Part shown: in pieces, positions 33,530 to 42,736 of the stretch
Layout: the number at the start of each line of letters is the position of its first letter
Position numbering within the stretch: the first letter of the stretch is position 1
Origin: Bin107 sp965221655
GTDB lineage: Bacteria > UBA8248
Assembly: GCA_965221655.1 (NCBI GenBank)
Contig: OZ244906.1
Span: 620,001 to 684,000 of the forward strand
Length of the DNA: 64,000 nt
Direction of reading: 5' to 3'
Program-made: the position numbers and the translations under genes
The notes under the pieces: model-generated
What the model was told of the DNA's origin: nothing
What the model saw: only the letters and a program-made list of their open reading frames with translations
Database searches by the model: none

Positions 33530-33963
33530 CGTGTTGCCTCCCGTTTGCCCCGGCACGTGGGGGGGGGAAATGTATTCTGTGCGCCCGCGCGCGGTTGCTT
33601 CAGATCAGGCCGTAAATCATACGACACAGAGGGGCAGGAGGGAAGGGGGGATGAAGCGCTCCCGCCGAACCACACGTGCGCGATTTCAGCAAATCGACGC
33701 TGCGAAGCGGGTTCTCGTCAAAACCTATCTGCCTGCGTCAGTGCGCGCTGGAGGATTGGTGTGGAATTTTCGGTGCATACAGGAGGGCGCGGAGGCTTTG
33801 TGTGCCAACCCGGAAAAACCCGGGAAAACTCGAGAAAACGTGGGAAGAAAAAATATGAAGTATCGATTTAATGATGATATATAATCAACTGATTAAAATA
33901 TCGTTGTGGAAATTTTATATGTGCAATTTTTCTTTCCGGTGCGCGTCCGGGGGCAGGCTTTTC
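33530..33963. other. Intergenic region with phased A-tracts and an AT-rich island
   Basis: This 434-nt stretch lies between the E2 gene end and the ACT gene start (both minus). It holds the decamer array at 33811-33850 and, next to it, an AT island; 17 of the 80 bases at 33851-33930 are G or C, against a clearly GC-rich surrounding. I see no supported gene; the open frames here are short and unlike proteins. Confidence 0.7.
33811..33850 (-). repeat. Four degenerate decamers with phased A-tracts
   Basis: CGGAAAAACC, CGGGAAAACT, CGAGAAAACG and TGGGAAGAAA follow each other in register. A-runs recur every 10 bp, in helical phase, which predicts intrinsic curvature. The unit is the reverse complement of the decamer at 51601. 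Confidence 0.75.
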
Positions 33964-35211
33964 TCAGGCCGGCATCACCTTGGGATGCTCCAGCATCTCT
34001 TTGAGCGTGGCGAGGAATTCGGCCGCGGGCGCTCCGTCGACGAGCCTGTGGTCGGCGTTGATGCCGACGTAGGCCGTGGTGCGGGCCACCACCTCGCCGC
34101 CCCGCACGACGGCGCGCTCGCGCGCCGCACCCACCGAGAGGATGGCCGATTCGGGATGGTTGATGATGGCGCTGAAGTGGTCGACGCCGTAGGCGCCCAG
34201 GTTCGAGACGGTGAAGGTGCCGCCCTCGAGCGCGTCGAGCCCCAGTGCGCCCGCGCGGGCAGCTTCTGCAAGTGCCCGCGCCTCGCGCGAGACGGCGTCG
34301 ATGGACTTTTGGTCGGCTCCCCGTATGACGGGCACCATCAGCCCCTGCTCGACGGCGACGGCCACGCCGAGGTTCACGTCGCCCATCTGCTCAAGGGCAT
34401 CCCCGTTCAGGCGGACGTTCACCGCCGGGCAGCGGCGCACGGCGCGCGCTGTGTAGAAGAGGATGAGATCGTTGATGGACACCCGGACGCCCAAGTCGTT
34501 TTCCCACGCCTGCCGACTGGCCTCGCGCACGGCGAGGAGGTTGGTGAGGTCCACCTCGGCCTGCATGGTGATGCGCGGCACCTGCGACCAGCTGGCGAGC
34601 ATGCGCTCGGCGATGACCTTTCGCATGCCCGCAAGGGGTGTCGAGACGGCCACGGCGGCGGGGCCGCTGGCGGCAGCCGGCGCGGCAGGTGCGCCCGATG
34701 CCGCTGCCGCGCGCACGTCTGCCTGCACGATTCTGCCGCCGGGACCCGAACCCCGCAGGGTGCGGAAATCGATGCCGAGTTCGCGGGCCACGCGCCTGGC
34801 CGCCGGACTCGCAAAAACGCGGCCCGCCGGGGGGGTCTGCACGGGTGCGGGGGCTGCCTGGGCAGGCGCCGGGGGCGCTTGCGGGGGAGCGGCGGGCGGA
34901 GTCGCCGTGGTTTGCGCCGCGGCGGGTTCCGGTTCGGCGACGGGTGCGCCGCCGAAACCGCTCACGTCCTCTCCCTCTTCGCCGATGACGGCGATGTCCA
35001 CGCCGCAGGAGACGACGTCGCCCTCTCCCGCCAGTGTCTTGAGGAGCAGGCCGCCGTCGGGGGATTCAACCTCGTATTCGACCTTGTCGGTCTGGATGTC
35101 GAGTATGATTTCGCCTTTTTCGACCGCCTCGCCCTCGGCCTTGCGCCACTTGAGTATGGTGCCTTCTTCCATGGTGAGGCCGAGCTTGGGCATCGGGAGG
35201 GGGGTGGCCAT
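33964..35211 (-). CDS. Dihydrolipoamide acyltransferase (E2) of a 2-oxoacid dehydrogenase complex
   Basis: This 415-residue E2 has a lipoyl domain with the modified Lys in QTDKVEYEVES (about residue 43), an Ala/Pro-rich linker, a peripheral-subunit-binding domain (VFASPAARRVARELGI...GSGPGGRIVQADV) and the acyltransferase core with DHRLVDGAPAAEF near the C terminus (catalytic His and Asp). One lipoyl domain and the pairing with two-chain E1 fit a pyruvate, acetoin or branched-chain complex. It is last in the E1alpha-E1beta-E2 operon; no E3 gene follows. Confidence 0.9.
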   Translation of the reverse strand: MATPLPMPKLGLTMEEGTILKWRKAEGEAVEKGEIILDIQTDKVEYEVESPDGGLLLKTLAGEGDVVSCGVDIAVIGEEGEDVSGFGGAPVAEPEPAAAQTTATPPAAPPQAPPAPAQAAPAPVQTPPAGRVFASPAARRVARELGIDFRTLRGSGPGGRIVQADVRAAAASGAPAAPAAASGPAAVAVSTPLAGMRKVIAERMLASWSQVPRITMQAEVDLTNLLAVREASRQAWENDLGVRVSINDLILFYTARAVRRCPAVNVRLNGDALEQMGDVNLGVAVAVEQGLMVPVIRGADQKSIDAVSREARALAEAARAGALGLDALEGGTFTVSNLGAYGVDHFSAIINHPESAILSVGAARERAVVRGGEVVARTTAYVGINADHRLVDGAPAAEFLATLKEMLEHPKVMPA

Positions 35212-35246
35212 GAATCTTGCTCCTCATGCTTGGACGCATTACAGGA

Positions 35247-36227
35247 TTATGCCGTCTCCAGCATAGCACGTGCGCCTGCGATCACGTCATCCTTATCGGG
35301 AATGACGTAGGATTCGAGTTTGGGCGAAAAGGGCACCGGCGTCTCCTTGGCGCAAACGCGCTCGATGGGTGCGTCGAGGTAATCGAAAGCCTCCTTGGCG
35401 GCAAGGGCGGCGACCTCGGCCCCCCAGCCGCAACGCTGCACCGCCTCGTGCGTGATGAGGAGTCGGCCCGTCTTGCGGACCGAGGCGAGAATCGTCTCCG
35501 TATCGAGGGGAAACAGTGTTCTGGGGTCGACGACCTCGCAGCCGATGCCCTCGTTTTCGAGTTCTTCCGCCGCGGCGAGAGACTTGCCGACCATCGAGGA
35601 AGTGGCGACGATGGTGAGGTCGCTCCCGGCTCGTTTGACCTCGGCGACGCCGATAGGAATGACTTCCTCCTCTTCGGGAACGGGGCCTTTCTCCAGGTAG
35701 AGGAGCTTGTGCTCGATGAAGAATATCGGGTCGGCATCCCGTATGGCGGCCTTGAGCAGACCCTTGGCGTCGCGCGCACTGGAGGGCATGACTACCTTGA
35801 GCCCCGGCACGTGGACGAACCACGCCTCCAAACTCTGGGCGTGCTGGGCGGCGGAACTGCGCCCCGCCCCGCCTTGGGTTCGGATGACGAGGGAGGTGTT
35901 CGCCTTGCCGCCGAACATGTAGCGTACCTTGGCGACCTGGTTGACGATTTGATCCATGGCGACGGCGGAGAAGTCGACATACATCAACTCCGCCACGGGC
36001 CGCATGCCGACGAGGGCCGCCCCCAAGGCCGCGCCGATGATGCCCTGCTCGGAGATGGGTGTGTTGCGCACCCGCTGCGCGCCGTGCTTCTCCCAAAGCC
36101 CCACGGTCGTCTTGTAGGAGCCGCCGAACTCGGCGATATCCTCGCCGAGGAGGAAAACCGAGTCGTCTCTTGCCATCTCCTCGTCCATGGCCTCGATGAT
36201 GGCATCGCGGTAGAGAATCTCGCGCAT
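35247..36227 (-). CDS. 2-oxoacid dehydrogenase E1 component, beta subunit
   Basis: This 326-residue transketolase-like subunit has REILYRDAIIEAMDEEM, FLLGEDIAEFGGSYKTT, TPISEQGIIGAALGAAL with the TPP-activating Glu, and ITHEAVQRCGWGAEVAALA in the C-terminal domain. It pairs with the alpha subunit to decarboxylate a 2-oxoacid or acetoin and pass the acyl group to E2. Spacing to the alpha gene is 10 nt. Sequence style is nearest to pyruvate/acetoin E1; the substrate stays open. Confidence 0.9.
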   Translation of the reverse strand: MREILYRDAIIEAMDEEMARDDSVFLLGEDIAEFGGSYKTTVGLWEKHGAQRVRNTPISEQGIIGAALGAALVGMRPVAELMYVDFSAVAMDQIVNQVAKVRYMFGGKANTSLVIRTQGGAGRSSAAQHAQSLEAWFVHVPGLKVVMPSSARDAKGLLKAAIRDADPIFFIEHKLLYLEKGPVPEEEEVIPIGVAEVKRAGSDLTIVATSSMVGKSLAAAEELENEGIGCEVVDPRTLFPLDTETILASVRKTGRLLITHEAVQRCGWGAEVAALAAKEAFDYLDAPIERVCAKETPVPFSPKLESYVIPDKDDVIAGARAMLETA

Positions 36228-36237
36228 TCTGGCTTTC

Positions 36238-37209
36238 CTATGCGGATGCGTAGACGTCCGTCATCGCGTCGTCGAGTTCGGGTTCAGGGCTTTGCCGGGC
36301 GAATGCAATGGCTTTCTCCATCTCCTCGTCCACACGCGCGTGGAGGGCGGCTGCTTCGTCATGGCTCAACCACTTGTTTTTATGGAGCGTTTCACTGAAG
36401 GTGATGAGCGGGTCGCGCTTGAGCCACTTGCGCACCTCCTTGTCGTGCCCGTAGGCGGTGCCCGGGTCGCCTACGTAATGACCCAGAAAGCGCATCGTTT
36501 TCGCCTCGATGAGAGTGGGCCCCCGTCCTCTGCGGGCGCGTGCAACAGCCTCGCCCGCTGCCTCGTATGTTGCCTGGGGGTCCATGCCGTCGACGACGAT
36601 ACCGGGCATTCCGTAGGCCTTCGCTCGATCCGCGATGTCCTGAACGGCCTGGTGCGTGGCACGCGGCGTACTTTCGGCAAATCCGTTGTTCTCGCAAACG
36701 AATACGACTGGTAATTTCCAGACCGAGGCGATGTTGATGCCTTCATGAAAGGCGCCCTCGTTGCTCGCCCCGTCACCGAAGAAACTCACGACGACATGTT
36801 TTTCGCCCTGGAGTTGCAGGCCGAGGGCGGCACCGGCTGCGATGGGGATTCCTCCGCCCACGATGCCGTTTGCACCCAGAGCACCCAAGTCCTGATCGGC
36901 AATGTGCATCGAGCCCCCTTTTCCCTTGCAGTAGCCGGTTGCCCGGGCGTACAACTCGGCGAACATGCCCTCGTACCCGAGTCCTTTGGCGATCATGTGG
37001 CCGTGGCCGCGGTGGGTGGAGGTAATCTGGTCTCTGGGGGTCAAATGGGCACAAACCCCGGCTGCAACGGCTTCCTGGCCGATGTAGGCGTGAAGAAACC
37101 CCGGCAACTCACCCGCCTGGAATAGTTCTATAGCGCGCTGTTCGAACCTTCGGATGCGCACCATCGTTTCATAAATCCACAGGGCCTTTGCTTTGGTCAG
37201 TCGGGTCAT
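36238..37209 (-). CDS. 2-oxoacid dehydrogenase E1 component, alpha subunit
   Basis: This 323-residue TPP-binding subunit has IRRFEQRAIELFQAGELPGF, the conserved STHRGHGHMIAKG, GKGGSMHIAD, the TPP motif GDGASNEGAFHEGINIASVW..ENN and a YVGDPGTAYGHDKEVRKWL region in place of the phosphorylation loop. It resembles acetoin/pyruvate dehydrogenase E1alpha (AcoA/PdhA). It is first in its operon and divergent from the rimP cluster, with 351 nt between starts. Confidence 0.9.
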   Translation of the reverse strand: MTRLTKAKALWIYETMVRIRRFEQRAIELFQAGELPGFLHAYIGQEAVAAGVCAHLTPRDQITSTHRGHGHMIAKGLGYEGMFAELYARATGYCKGKGGSMHIADQDLGALGANGIVGGGIPIAAGAALGLQLQGEKHVVVSFFGDGASNEGAFHEGINIASVWKLPVVFVCENNGFAESTPRATHQAVQDIADRAKAYGMPGIVVDGMDPQATYEAAGEAVARARRGRGPTLIEAKTMRFLGHYVGDPGTAYGHDKEVRKWLKRDPLITFSETLHKNKWLSHDEAAALHARVDEEMEKAIAFARQSPEPELDDAMTDVYASA

Positions 37210-37560
37210 CGAGAAGCCTTTTCATGCGTGTTTGTCGTTAGGGGAGAGCCGATGATTACCCCCATCAGCAGGCGGTGGCCCCGGGGAGAAGTCGAGCTGC
37301 TCACATTTTCCTCACGGGGACGCCGTGCAGTACTCTTGGGTCGCATTGCCGATTTCGTGCCCTTGTTTTCCGCCAGGTTCGGCAAAATCTAGCATGCGGC
37401 GTATCCCGGAGCAAGAAAGAGCGTATCCCGAAACGGCGAGTGGGAACACTTGCATTTTGCCGGGACGGCGATTAGAGTATAGGAGATTTTCGTGGTTGCG
37501 TAGGTGGGTCAATTCATGACCCACTTTTTTATTCACGCCCGCAGCGAACGAGAGGTTGTA
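37210..37560. other. Divergent intergenic region upstream of rimP
   Basis: This 351-nt region separates the E1alpha start (minus) and rimP (plus). It contains a strong hairpin with T-tract at 37504-37530. A possible promoter upstream (TTGCCG at 37457, TATAGG at 37478, 15-nt spacer) is weak. No gene is seen. Confidence 0.5.
37504..37530 (+). terminator. Leader hairpin with T-tract before rimP
   Basis: GTGGGTCA (37504-37511) pairs perfectly with TGACCCAC (37517-37524) around a 5-nt loop, then six T. It sits in the rimP leader, where many bacteria have such a hairpin, and may attenuate the rimP-nusA operon. It also shows that a GTG inside it is not the rimP start. Confidence 0.75.
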
Positions 37561-38061
37561 GTGATAGTTGAAGTCGACGGCGAAGCATGGGCACTCACCC
37601 ATGAAGTGGTTTCGGGTCTTGGTCTCGAATTGCTGGATATCGAGCTGAGCGGAAAGCGAAACCAACGGGTGGTTCGGGTATATATCGAAAAATCGGGAGG
37701 CGTTTTTATTTCCGATTGCGTTGTGGTCAGCCGCGCACTCGGAGAGCGTTTTGACAAGGAAAACCTCTTCGAGGGCTCGTATCGCCTCGAAGTGTCGAGC
37801 CCCGGCGTCGAGAGGCCTTTGCGGAGAATCCGGGACTTTGAGCGCCACGTCGGACGCAGGGTGCGAATGCGCCTGAAAGGCAAGCAGAAAGAGCAGAGAA
37901 AAATTCTCGGGAAGATAGTGGGTGTGGAGGCTGGAGAAGGCATAGTCCATGTACTCTTGATGAACGGGTTGAAGGCCTCGTTCTCGCTGAGCGATATCGC
38001 GAAGGCTAACCTGGACGTGGATTGGGATGCGGAATTTCAGGCGCCCGGGAATGCGGAGTAG
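37561..38061 (+). CDS. rimP: Ribosome maturation factor RimP
   Basis: RimP assists 30S subunit maturation. I start it at GTG 37561, preceded by GAGAGG at 7 nt, because the longer frame begins inside the leader terminator; this gives 166 residues. The N-terminal domain has LTHEVVSGLGLELLDIELSG and RVYIEKSGGVFISDCVVVSR, followed by YRLEVSSPGVERPLRRIRDF, the most conserved block, and an SH3-like C-terminal domain. It heads rimP-nusA-ylxR-infB-ylxP-rbfA-truB. Confidence 0.88.
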   Translation: MIVEVDGEAWALTHEVVSGLGLELLDIELSGKRNQRVVRVYIEKSGGVFISDCVVVSRALGERFDKENLFEGSYRLEVSSPGVERPLRRIRDFERHVGRRVRMRLKGKQKEQRKILGKIVGVEAGEGIVHVLLMNGLKASFSLSDIAKANLDVDWDAEFQAPGNAE

Positions 38062-38094
38062 AATCGACTCAATCCGCTATGGAGGGGTGATTTT

Positions 38095-39447
38095 GTGAGT
38101 CAAGAATTGATTGCCGTCTTAACCCAACTGGAACGCGAGCGAGGTGTTGCGAAAGACGTGCTCCTCGATACTTTGAAGGTGGCCATGGCTTCGGCCGCGA
38201 AAAAACATTATGGCCTGGGCAAGAACGTGGACGTATCGTTCGATGAGCAGACGGGGGAAATAGGCGTCAAGGCGGCGAAAGAAGTCGTCCGTATCATCCA
38301 GAACCCCCAGAGTGAAATACTCCTGGATGAAGCCCGCAAGCAAAACCCCGACATTCAGGTGGGGGATTTTCTTTCAGAGGGAGTCGAAACCGAGGGGCTG
38401 GGCAGAATTGCCGCGCAAATTGCCAAACAAGTGATATTGCAGCGCGTCCGGGAGGCGGAGCGTGCGAATATTTATCAGGAGTTCAAGGACCGCGAAGGTG
38501 ATTTGATTACCGGGTCGGTGTCCCAGGTCGAGCGAGGCAACATTTATGTGGACATTGGACGCACGGAAGCGATTCTCCCTCGCAGAGAGCAGATATTCAG
38601 GGAAGTGTACAAGCGCGGAGACCGCATCCGCGCGTATATTATGGAGGTGCGGGAGATAACGAAGGGTCATCAAATCGTTCTCAGCAGAACGCACCCCGGA
38701 TTGCTGATTCGTCTGTTTGAAATGGAGGTCCCCGAAATCTACGACGGGATAGTGGCTATCAAGGGGTGCGTTCGCGAGCCCAGTGGACGCTCGAAGGTTT
38801 CCGTCGTGAGTCATGACCGCGACATCGACCCCGTCGGCGCATGTGTGGGAACCAGGGGCAGCCGTGTGCAGTCGATTGTTCAGGAACTCAGAGGGGAGAA
38901 GATTGATATCATCTCCTGGAGCGACGACGTACGCACGTATGCGGCGAATGCACTCAGCCCGGCCAAGATACAGCATATAACCTTGTTTGAAGACGAAGGT
39001 CGAATGGAAGTGCTGGTACCTGACGATCAGCTTTCCCTCGCGATCGGTAAAGGTGGTCAGAATGTCCGATTGGCGGCAAAGCTGCTGGGTTGGAAAATCG
39101 ATCTGAAGGGTGAGGGGGAATATCGACGGATCATCGCCGAGCAAGCATTTTCGAGTGATGAGGGACAGGAAAAGGGCGTCGGCACAGAGGAGCAGGGTGA
39201 AGACTTAAGGCCGGCGCCTGCCGATGAGGGTTTCTCCAATGCATTGGTGCAACTGGATCTCGTTGGCGAGAAAATGGCGCGGCTTTTGACGGACAACGGT
39301 TTTCCCACGATTGCGTCAATCGGCGCGGCGTCGACGGATGAATTGTGCGAGGTTCCCGGGATAGGCCCCAAACGGGCCGAGTTGTTGATCCAAGCGGCCC
39401 AGGCACATCAAGAATCCGCTGATGCGGAACCTCTCGAAACATGCTGA
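38095..39447 (+). CDS. nusA: Transcription elongation/antitermination factor NusA
   Basis: NusA binds RNA polymerase and tunes pausing, termination and rRNA antitermination. The 450-residue protein has the RNAP-binding N-terminal domain, an S1 domain (DLITGSVSQVERGNIYVDIG), KH1 and KH2 (VGTRGSRVQSIVQELRGEKI; IGKGGQNVRLAAKLLGWKI), and a C-terminal helix-hairpin-helix segment (LCEVPGIGPKRAELLIQ) from about residue 400. The start is GTG. It is 33 nt after rimP. Confidence 0.95.
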   Translation: MSQELIAVLTQLERERGVAKDVLLDTLKVAMASAAKKHYGLGKNVDVSFDEQTGEIGVKAAKEVVRIIQNPQSEILLDEARKQNPDIQVGDFLSEGVETEGLGRIAAQIAKQVILQRVREAERANIYQEFKDREGDLITGSVSQVERGNIYVDIGRTEAILPRREQIFREVYKRGDRIRAYIMEVREITKGHQIVLSRTHPGLLIRLFEMEVPEIYDGIVAIKGCVREPSGRSKVSVVSHDRDIDPVGACVGTRGSRVQSIVQELRGEKIDIISWSDDVRTYAANALSPAKIQHITLFEDEGRMEVLVPDDQLSLAIGKGGQNVRLAAKLLGWKIDLKGEGEYRRIIAEQAFSSDEGQEKGVGTEEQGEDLRPAPADEGFSNALVQLDLVGEKMARLLTDNGFPTIASIGAASTDELCEVPGIGPKRAELLIQAAQAHQESADAEPLETC

Positions 39448-39459
39448 GGGAATGGGTGT

Positions 39460-40032
39460 TTGCCTGATAGAACGTGTGTCGTTTGCCGGCATAAAGATGA
39501 TGTGAATCTTTTTTTCAGAATGGTGGTTGGCCCGGAAGGACGGATCGTTTGTGAATTGGGTAGCAAATTGCCGGGGAGAGGGGCGCATTGTTGTTTCAGG
39601 ATGGCTTGTATCTCACGGCTCGCATCTTCTGGCCGTCTGGGGGCGGCGCTCAGAAGGGGAAATTTGGGAATTGATATCGAGGAGTTGGTTCAAAATGTGA
39701 AGACGCTCCTCTTGCAAAATCTGCAAGGTATGCTGGTTGCAGCGAAAAAAAAGGGTGTGCTCACGCTGGGGCGAGAAGCGGTTTTCAGGAAGATGCAACG
39801 CACGAATCCCAGAAAACCTTTTGTTTCCAGCGATATATCGACAAAAAGCTTGGCCGACTTGAAGCGTGTGGCAGAAGAATTTTATATTCTGCCTTTTCAG
39901 ATGAACGAACTTGGGGAACTGCTGAACCGAAGGCCGATTGGTGTGTTGCTTGTCGAGGACTCTCTGATCGAGAAGAGGATTTGCTTGCGCTTGATGCAGG
40001 AAAAAGCGATTGCCCATGATTCAGGGGCGTGA
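39460..40032 (+). CDS. YlxR (DUF448) fused to an L7Ae-like domain
   Basis: This 190-residue protein starts with a YlxR RNA-binding domain (RTCVVCRHKDDVNLFFRMVV, GSKLPGRGAHCCFRMACI) and continues with an L7Ae/YlxQ-like half (LVAAKKKGVLTLGREAVFRKM; FVSSDISTKSLADLKRVAEE). In Firmicutes the two are separate genes between nusA and infB; fusions are known in several proteobacteria. YlxR has been linked to RNase P and general gene expression. The start is TTG, 12 nt after the nusA stop. Confidence 0.88.
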   Translation: MPDRTCVVCRHKDDVNLFFRMVVGPEGRIVCELGSKLPGRGAHCCFRMACISRLASSGRLGAALRRGNLGIDIEELVQNVKTLLLQNLQGMLVAAKKKGVLTLGREAVFRKMQRTNPRKPFVSSDISTKSLADLKRVAEEFYILPFQMNELGELLNRRPIGVLLVEDSLIEKRICLRLMQEKAIAHDSGA

Positions 40033-40102
40033 CTTTGCAAAACTTGCCCCGGCTTGTTTTCGGGTCGCACTTTGAATTCGAATAGTCTGCGGTGGAGGTT
40101 TT

Positions 40103-42391
40103 ATGGCGAACGTACGAGTGTACCAACTGGCTAAAAATCTTGGATACGACAGCAGGGCTTTCGTTGAGGAGTTGGCCAGAGAAGGAATCGTAGTCAAAAG
40201 CCATATGAGTACCGTGGACGATGAAACAGCGGACTTGGTGATGGCGCTTTTCTCGCAAGAAACATCGCAGGACGAAAAGGCGACTCCTGCAAGCAAACCG
40301 AAAAAAAAGGCTTCTGAGAAGACGGAAGTCGCCTCCAAGACGGTCGAGCAGGAAGAAGAAACGGGTGACGTCGACCTGAAGAAAATGGAACCAACGGAAG
40401 AGCCTGCGGCTTCCCCAACACCCATTTCCGAGGAAACGGCTACCGGCAGTCCCCCTGTTTCCCAAGCCGACAGCGTCGATGAGAAACAAGCTGCGACCCA
40501 AGAGCAAAAAGAGGCTCCAAAAGAAAAGCAGCCGGCCCAGGAAGCAGCGCCCCCTGAGACCAAGCAGGAAAAGTCCGCCCCCGTGCAGCCGGAGCCCAAA
40601 AGAGCCCAAGAAACACACGAGGAGAAACCTACTCGTCCACATGGGGGGCGCGTACGCATTGCAGAGACGATAACGGTGAAAGAACTCGCTGAGAAAATTA
40701 GCGTCAAGGCGACGGAAGTCATCAAGGAGCTGATGAAAAGAGGCCAGATGACGACGATCAACCAAATGATCGATCACAACACGGCCACGGATATATCCGA
40801 AGCCTTCGGCTACGAGGTCGAAATCTCCAAAGACAACATCGAAGACCTGCTGATTCAGGGGGAGGACAGGCAGGAAGACCTCCAGTTGCGTGCTCCGGTC
40901 ATAACGATTATGGGGCATGTCGATCACGGGAAAACCCGGCTTCTCGACGCCATTCGCAAGGCGAACGTGATGGAAGGAGAAGCTGGCGGAATAACGCAGC
41001 ATATCGGAGCCTACCGTGTTACGACGGGCAGGGGGACGGCCGTATTCCTGGATACCCCGGGACACGAGGCCTTTACGGCGATGCGGGCGCGCGGCGCACA
41101 GGTGACGGATCTGGTGATTATTGTTGTGGCGGCGAATGAGGGAGTGATGCCCCAGACGCGAGAGGCTATCGACCACGCCCAGGCTGCCGGAGTCCCGATT
41201 ATGGTGGCGATGAACAAGATGGACCTGGCCGATGCGAATCCCGACAGGATTAAGCAGCAACTCTCCACGCTGGGCTTAGTCCCGGAGGATTGGGGTGGTG
41301 ATACGGTGTATTCCGAAGTTTCTGCAAAAGAAAACGTCGGAATCGACGAACTCCTGGACATCGCCATATTGCAGGCCGAACTGTTGGAATTGAAGGCGAA
41401 CCCGGATCGGCTCGCAAGCGGCGTCGTCGTTGAAGCGAAGCTCGATCGGGGGCGCGGCCCCGTTGCGACGGTTCTGGTCCAACGCGGCACCTTGCATGTG
41501 AGCGACAACTTTGTGGCGGGAAAGTGGAACGGTAAGGTACGGGCTCTTCTTGATGATCAAGGCCGCAAGTTGAAGTCCGTCGGACCCTCCACACCAGTAG
41601 AAATTTTGGGGTTCGCCGGCGTTCCCGATGCGGGGGACACGTTTACGGTACTCGAAGACGAGAAGATGGCCCGAGAAATCAGCGCAAAACGTCAACAGCG
41701 TGAACGTATGGCGGCGCTCATGGCTTCTGCGCGCGTTTCCCTGGAAAGCTTCATGGAAAGCGTGGAGGAAGGCCAGGCGAAAGAGTTGAATTTGGTCCTG
41801 AAAGCAGATGTGCAGGGCAGCATAGAGGCGCTGAAAGAATCCCTCGGCAAGCTAGGAAACGATGAGGTCGGCGTCAAGGTTCTGCACGGCGCGGTTGGTG
41901 GGATTACGGAGACAGACGTGATGCTCGCGGCGGCCTCGGAAGCCGTTATCGTAGGGTTCAACGTCCGCCCGACTCCCGAGGCTAGAGAGGTTGCGAAGCG
42001 TGAAAAAATAGATATTCGGCTTTATTCGGTCATTTATGATGCCATCGACGAAATCAAGTTGGCTCTGGAGGGAATACTCGAACCCGTACAGCGCGAAGTC
42101 GTGCGCGGTCATGCAGAAATTCGAGAACTGTTCCATGTTCCCAGGGTGGGGACCATAGCGGGTTGTTATGTCACCGATGGAAACATCACCAGAAACTCGG
42201 AGGTGCGCCTCATTCGCGACAACGTAGTCATCTATACGGGCAAGATTTCGTCTTTGAGGCGCTTCAAAGACGACGTAAACGAGGTGCAGTCCGGTTACGA
42301 GTGTGGAATCGGGATTCAGAATTACAACGATATCAAGATGGGCGACATCATAGAGCCCTACATCACCGAAGAAGTGTCCAGGACGCTTTAG
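40103..42391 (+). CDS. infB: Translation initiation factor IF-2
   Basis: IF-2 is the GTPase that delivers fMet-tRNA to the 30S subunit. The 762 residues have an IF2_N helix (VYQLAKNLGYDSRAFVEEL), a long Lys/Glu/Pro-rich linker, a second IF2_N domain (ITVKELAEKISVKATEVIKE), the G domain with GHVDHGKTRLLD, DTPGHEAFTAMRARGAQVTD and MNKMD, then domains II-IV ending in the YECGIGIQNYNDIKMGD block. GGAGG precedes the ATG. All GTPase motifs are intact. Confidence 0.96.
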   Translation: MANVRVYQLAKNLGYDSRAFVEELAREGIVVKSHMSTVDDETADLVMALFSQETSQDEKATPASKPKKKASEKTEVASKTVEQEEETGDVDLKKMEPTEEPAASPTPISEETATGSPPVSQADSVDEKQAATQEQKEAPKEKQPAQEAAPPETKQEKSAPVQPEPKRAQETHEEKPTRPHGGRVRIAETITVKELAEKISVKATEVIKELMKRGQMTTINQMIDHNTATDISEAFGYEVEISKDNIEDLLIQGEDRQEDLQLRAPVITIMGHVDHGKTRLLDAIRKANVMEGEAGGITQHIGAYRVTTGRGTAVFLDTPGHEAFTAMRARGAQVTDLVIIVVAANEGVMPQTREAIDHAQAAGVPIMVAMNKMDLADANPDRIKQQLSTLGLVPEDWGGDTVYSEVSAKENVGIDELLDIAILQAELLELKANPDRLASGVVVEAKLDRGRGPVATVLVQRGTLHVSDNFVAGKWNGKVRALLDDQGRKLKSVGPSTPVEILGFAGVPDAGDTFTVLEDEKMAREISAKRQQRERMAALMASARVSLESFMESVEEGQAKELNLVLKADVQGSIEALKESLGKLGNDEVGVKVLHGAVGGITETDVMLAAASEAVIVGFNVRPTPEAREVAKREKIDIRLYSVIYDAIDEIKLALEGILEPVQREVVRGHAEIRELFHVPRVGTIAGCYVTDGNITRNSEVRLIRDNVVIYTGKISSLRRFKDDVNEVQSGYECGIGIQNYNDIKMGDIIEPYITEEVSRTL

Positions 42392-42430
42392 GCTGTTCGT
42401 CGCCGCCTTTTCTTCATAACTGTTAGGTCC

Positions 42431-42715
42431 ATGTCCGTTGTCGGTCTGCTTACAGTCGATCTCCAGATTCCCGAGTGTCGCTCCCTCAAGGCAAAGCGCA
42501 AGGTAGTGCAGTCGATAACGAAACGCTTGCGCCAACGATTCAACGTATCCGTGGCGGAAGTCGATTTTCAAGACAAATGGCAAAGATGCCGTATCGGCGT
42601 GAGTATGATAAGCAATGATGGTCGATTCGTGGATGCTCAACTGAGGCAGGTGCTGAACTTTATAGAGAACACGGGCCTCATCGTGTTACTGGATTTCGAT
42701 ATCGAGATTCTTTGA
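42431..42715 (+). CDS. YlxP-like DUF503 protein
   Basis: This 94-residue protein of the DUF503 family has VGLLTVDLQIPECRSLKAKR, RFNVSVAEVDFQDKWQRCRI and GVSMISND. It always sits between infB and rbfA in genomes that have it, and its role in ribosome or RNA metabolism is unproven. The spacing to infB is 39 nt and to rbfA 21 nt. Confidence 0.9.
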   Translation: MSVVGLLTVDLQIPECRSLKAKRKVVQSITKRLRQRFNVSVAEVDFQDKWQRCRIGVSMISNDGRFVDAQLRQVLNFIENTGLIVLLDFDIEIL

Positions 42716-42736
42716 TTCTCCAAAAGGGCTGGGAAA

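Noticed and set aside
33516..33884. Small ORF on the plus strand across the A-tract array
   Set aside because: No ribosome-binding site or family match; its Pro-Gly-Lys repeats simply translate the decamer array.
37504..37560. Longer rimP reading frame from a GTG at 37504
   Set aside because: The GTG lies in the 5' arm of a perfect terminator-like hairpin, has no ribosome-binding site, and the added residues do not resemble RimP.
41011..41508. Minus-strand ORFs inside infB, pnp and nusA
   Set aside because: They are long only because of codon bias of the sense genes; Ser/Arg-rich content and lack of start signals mark them as shadows.
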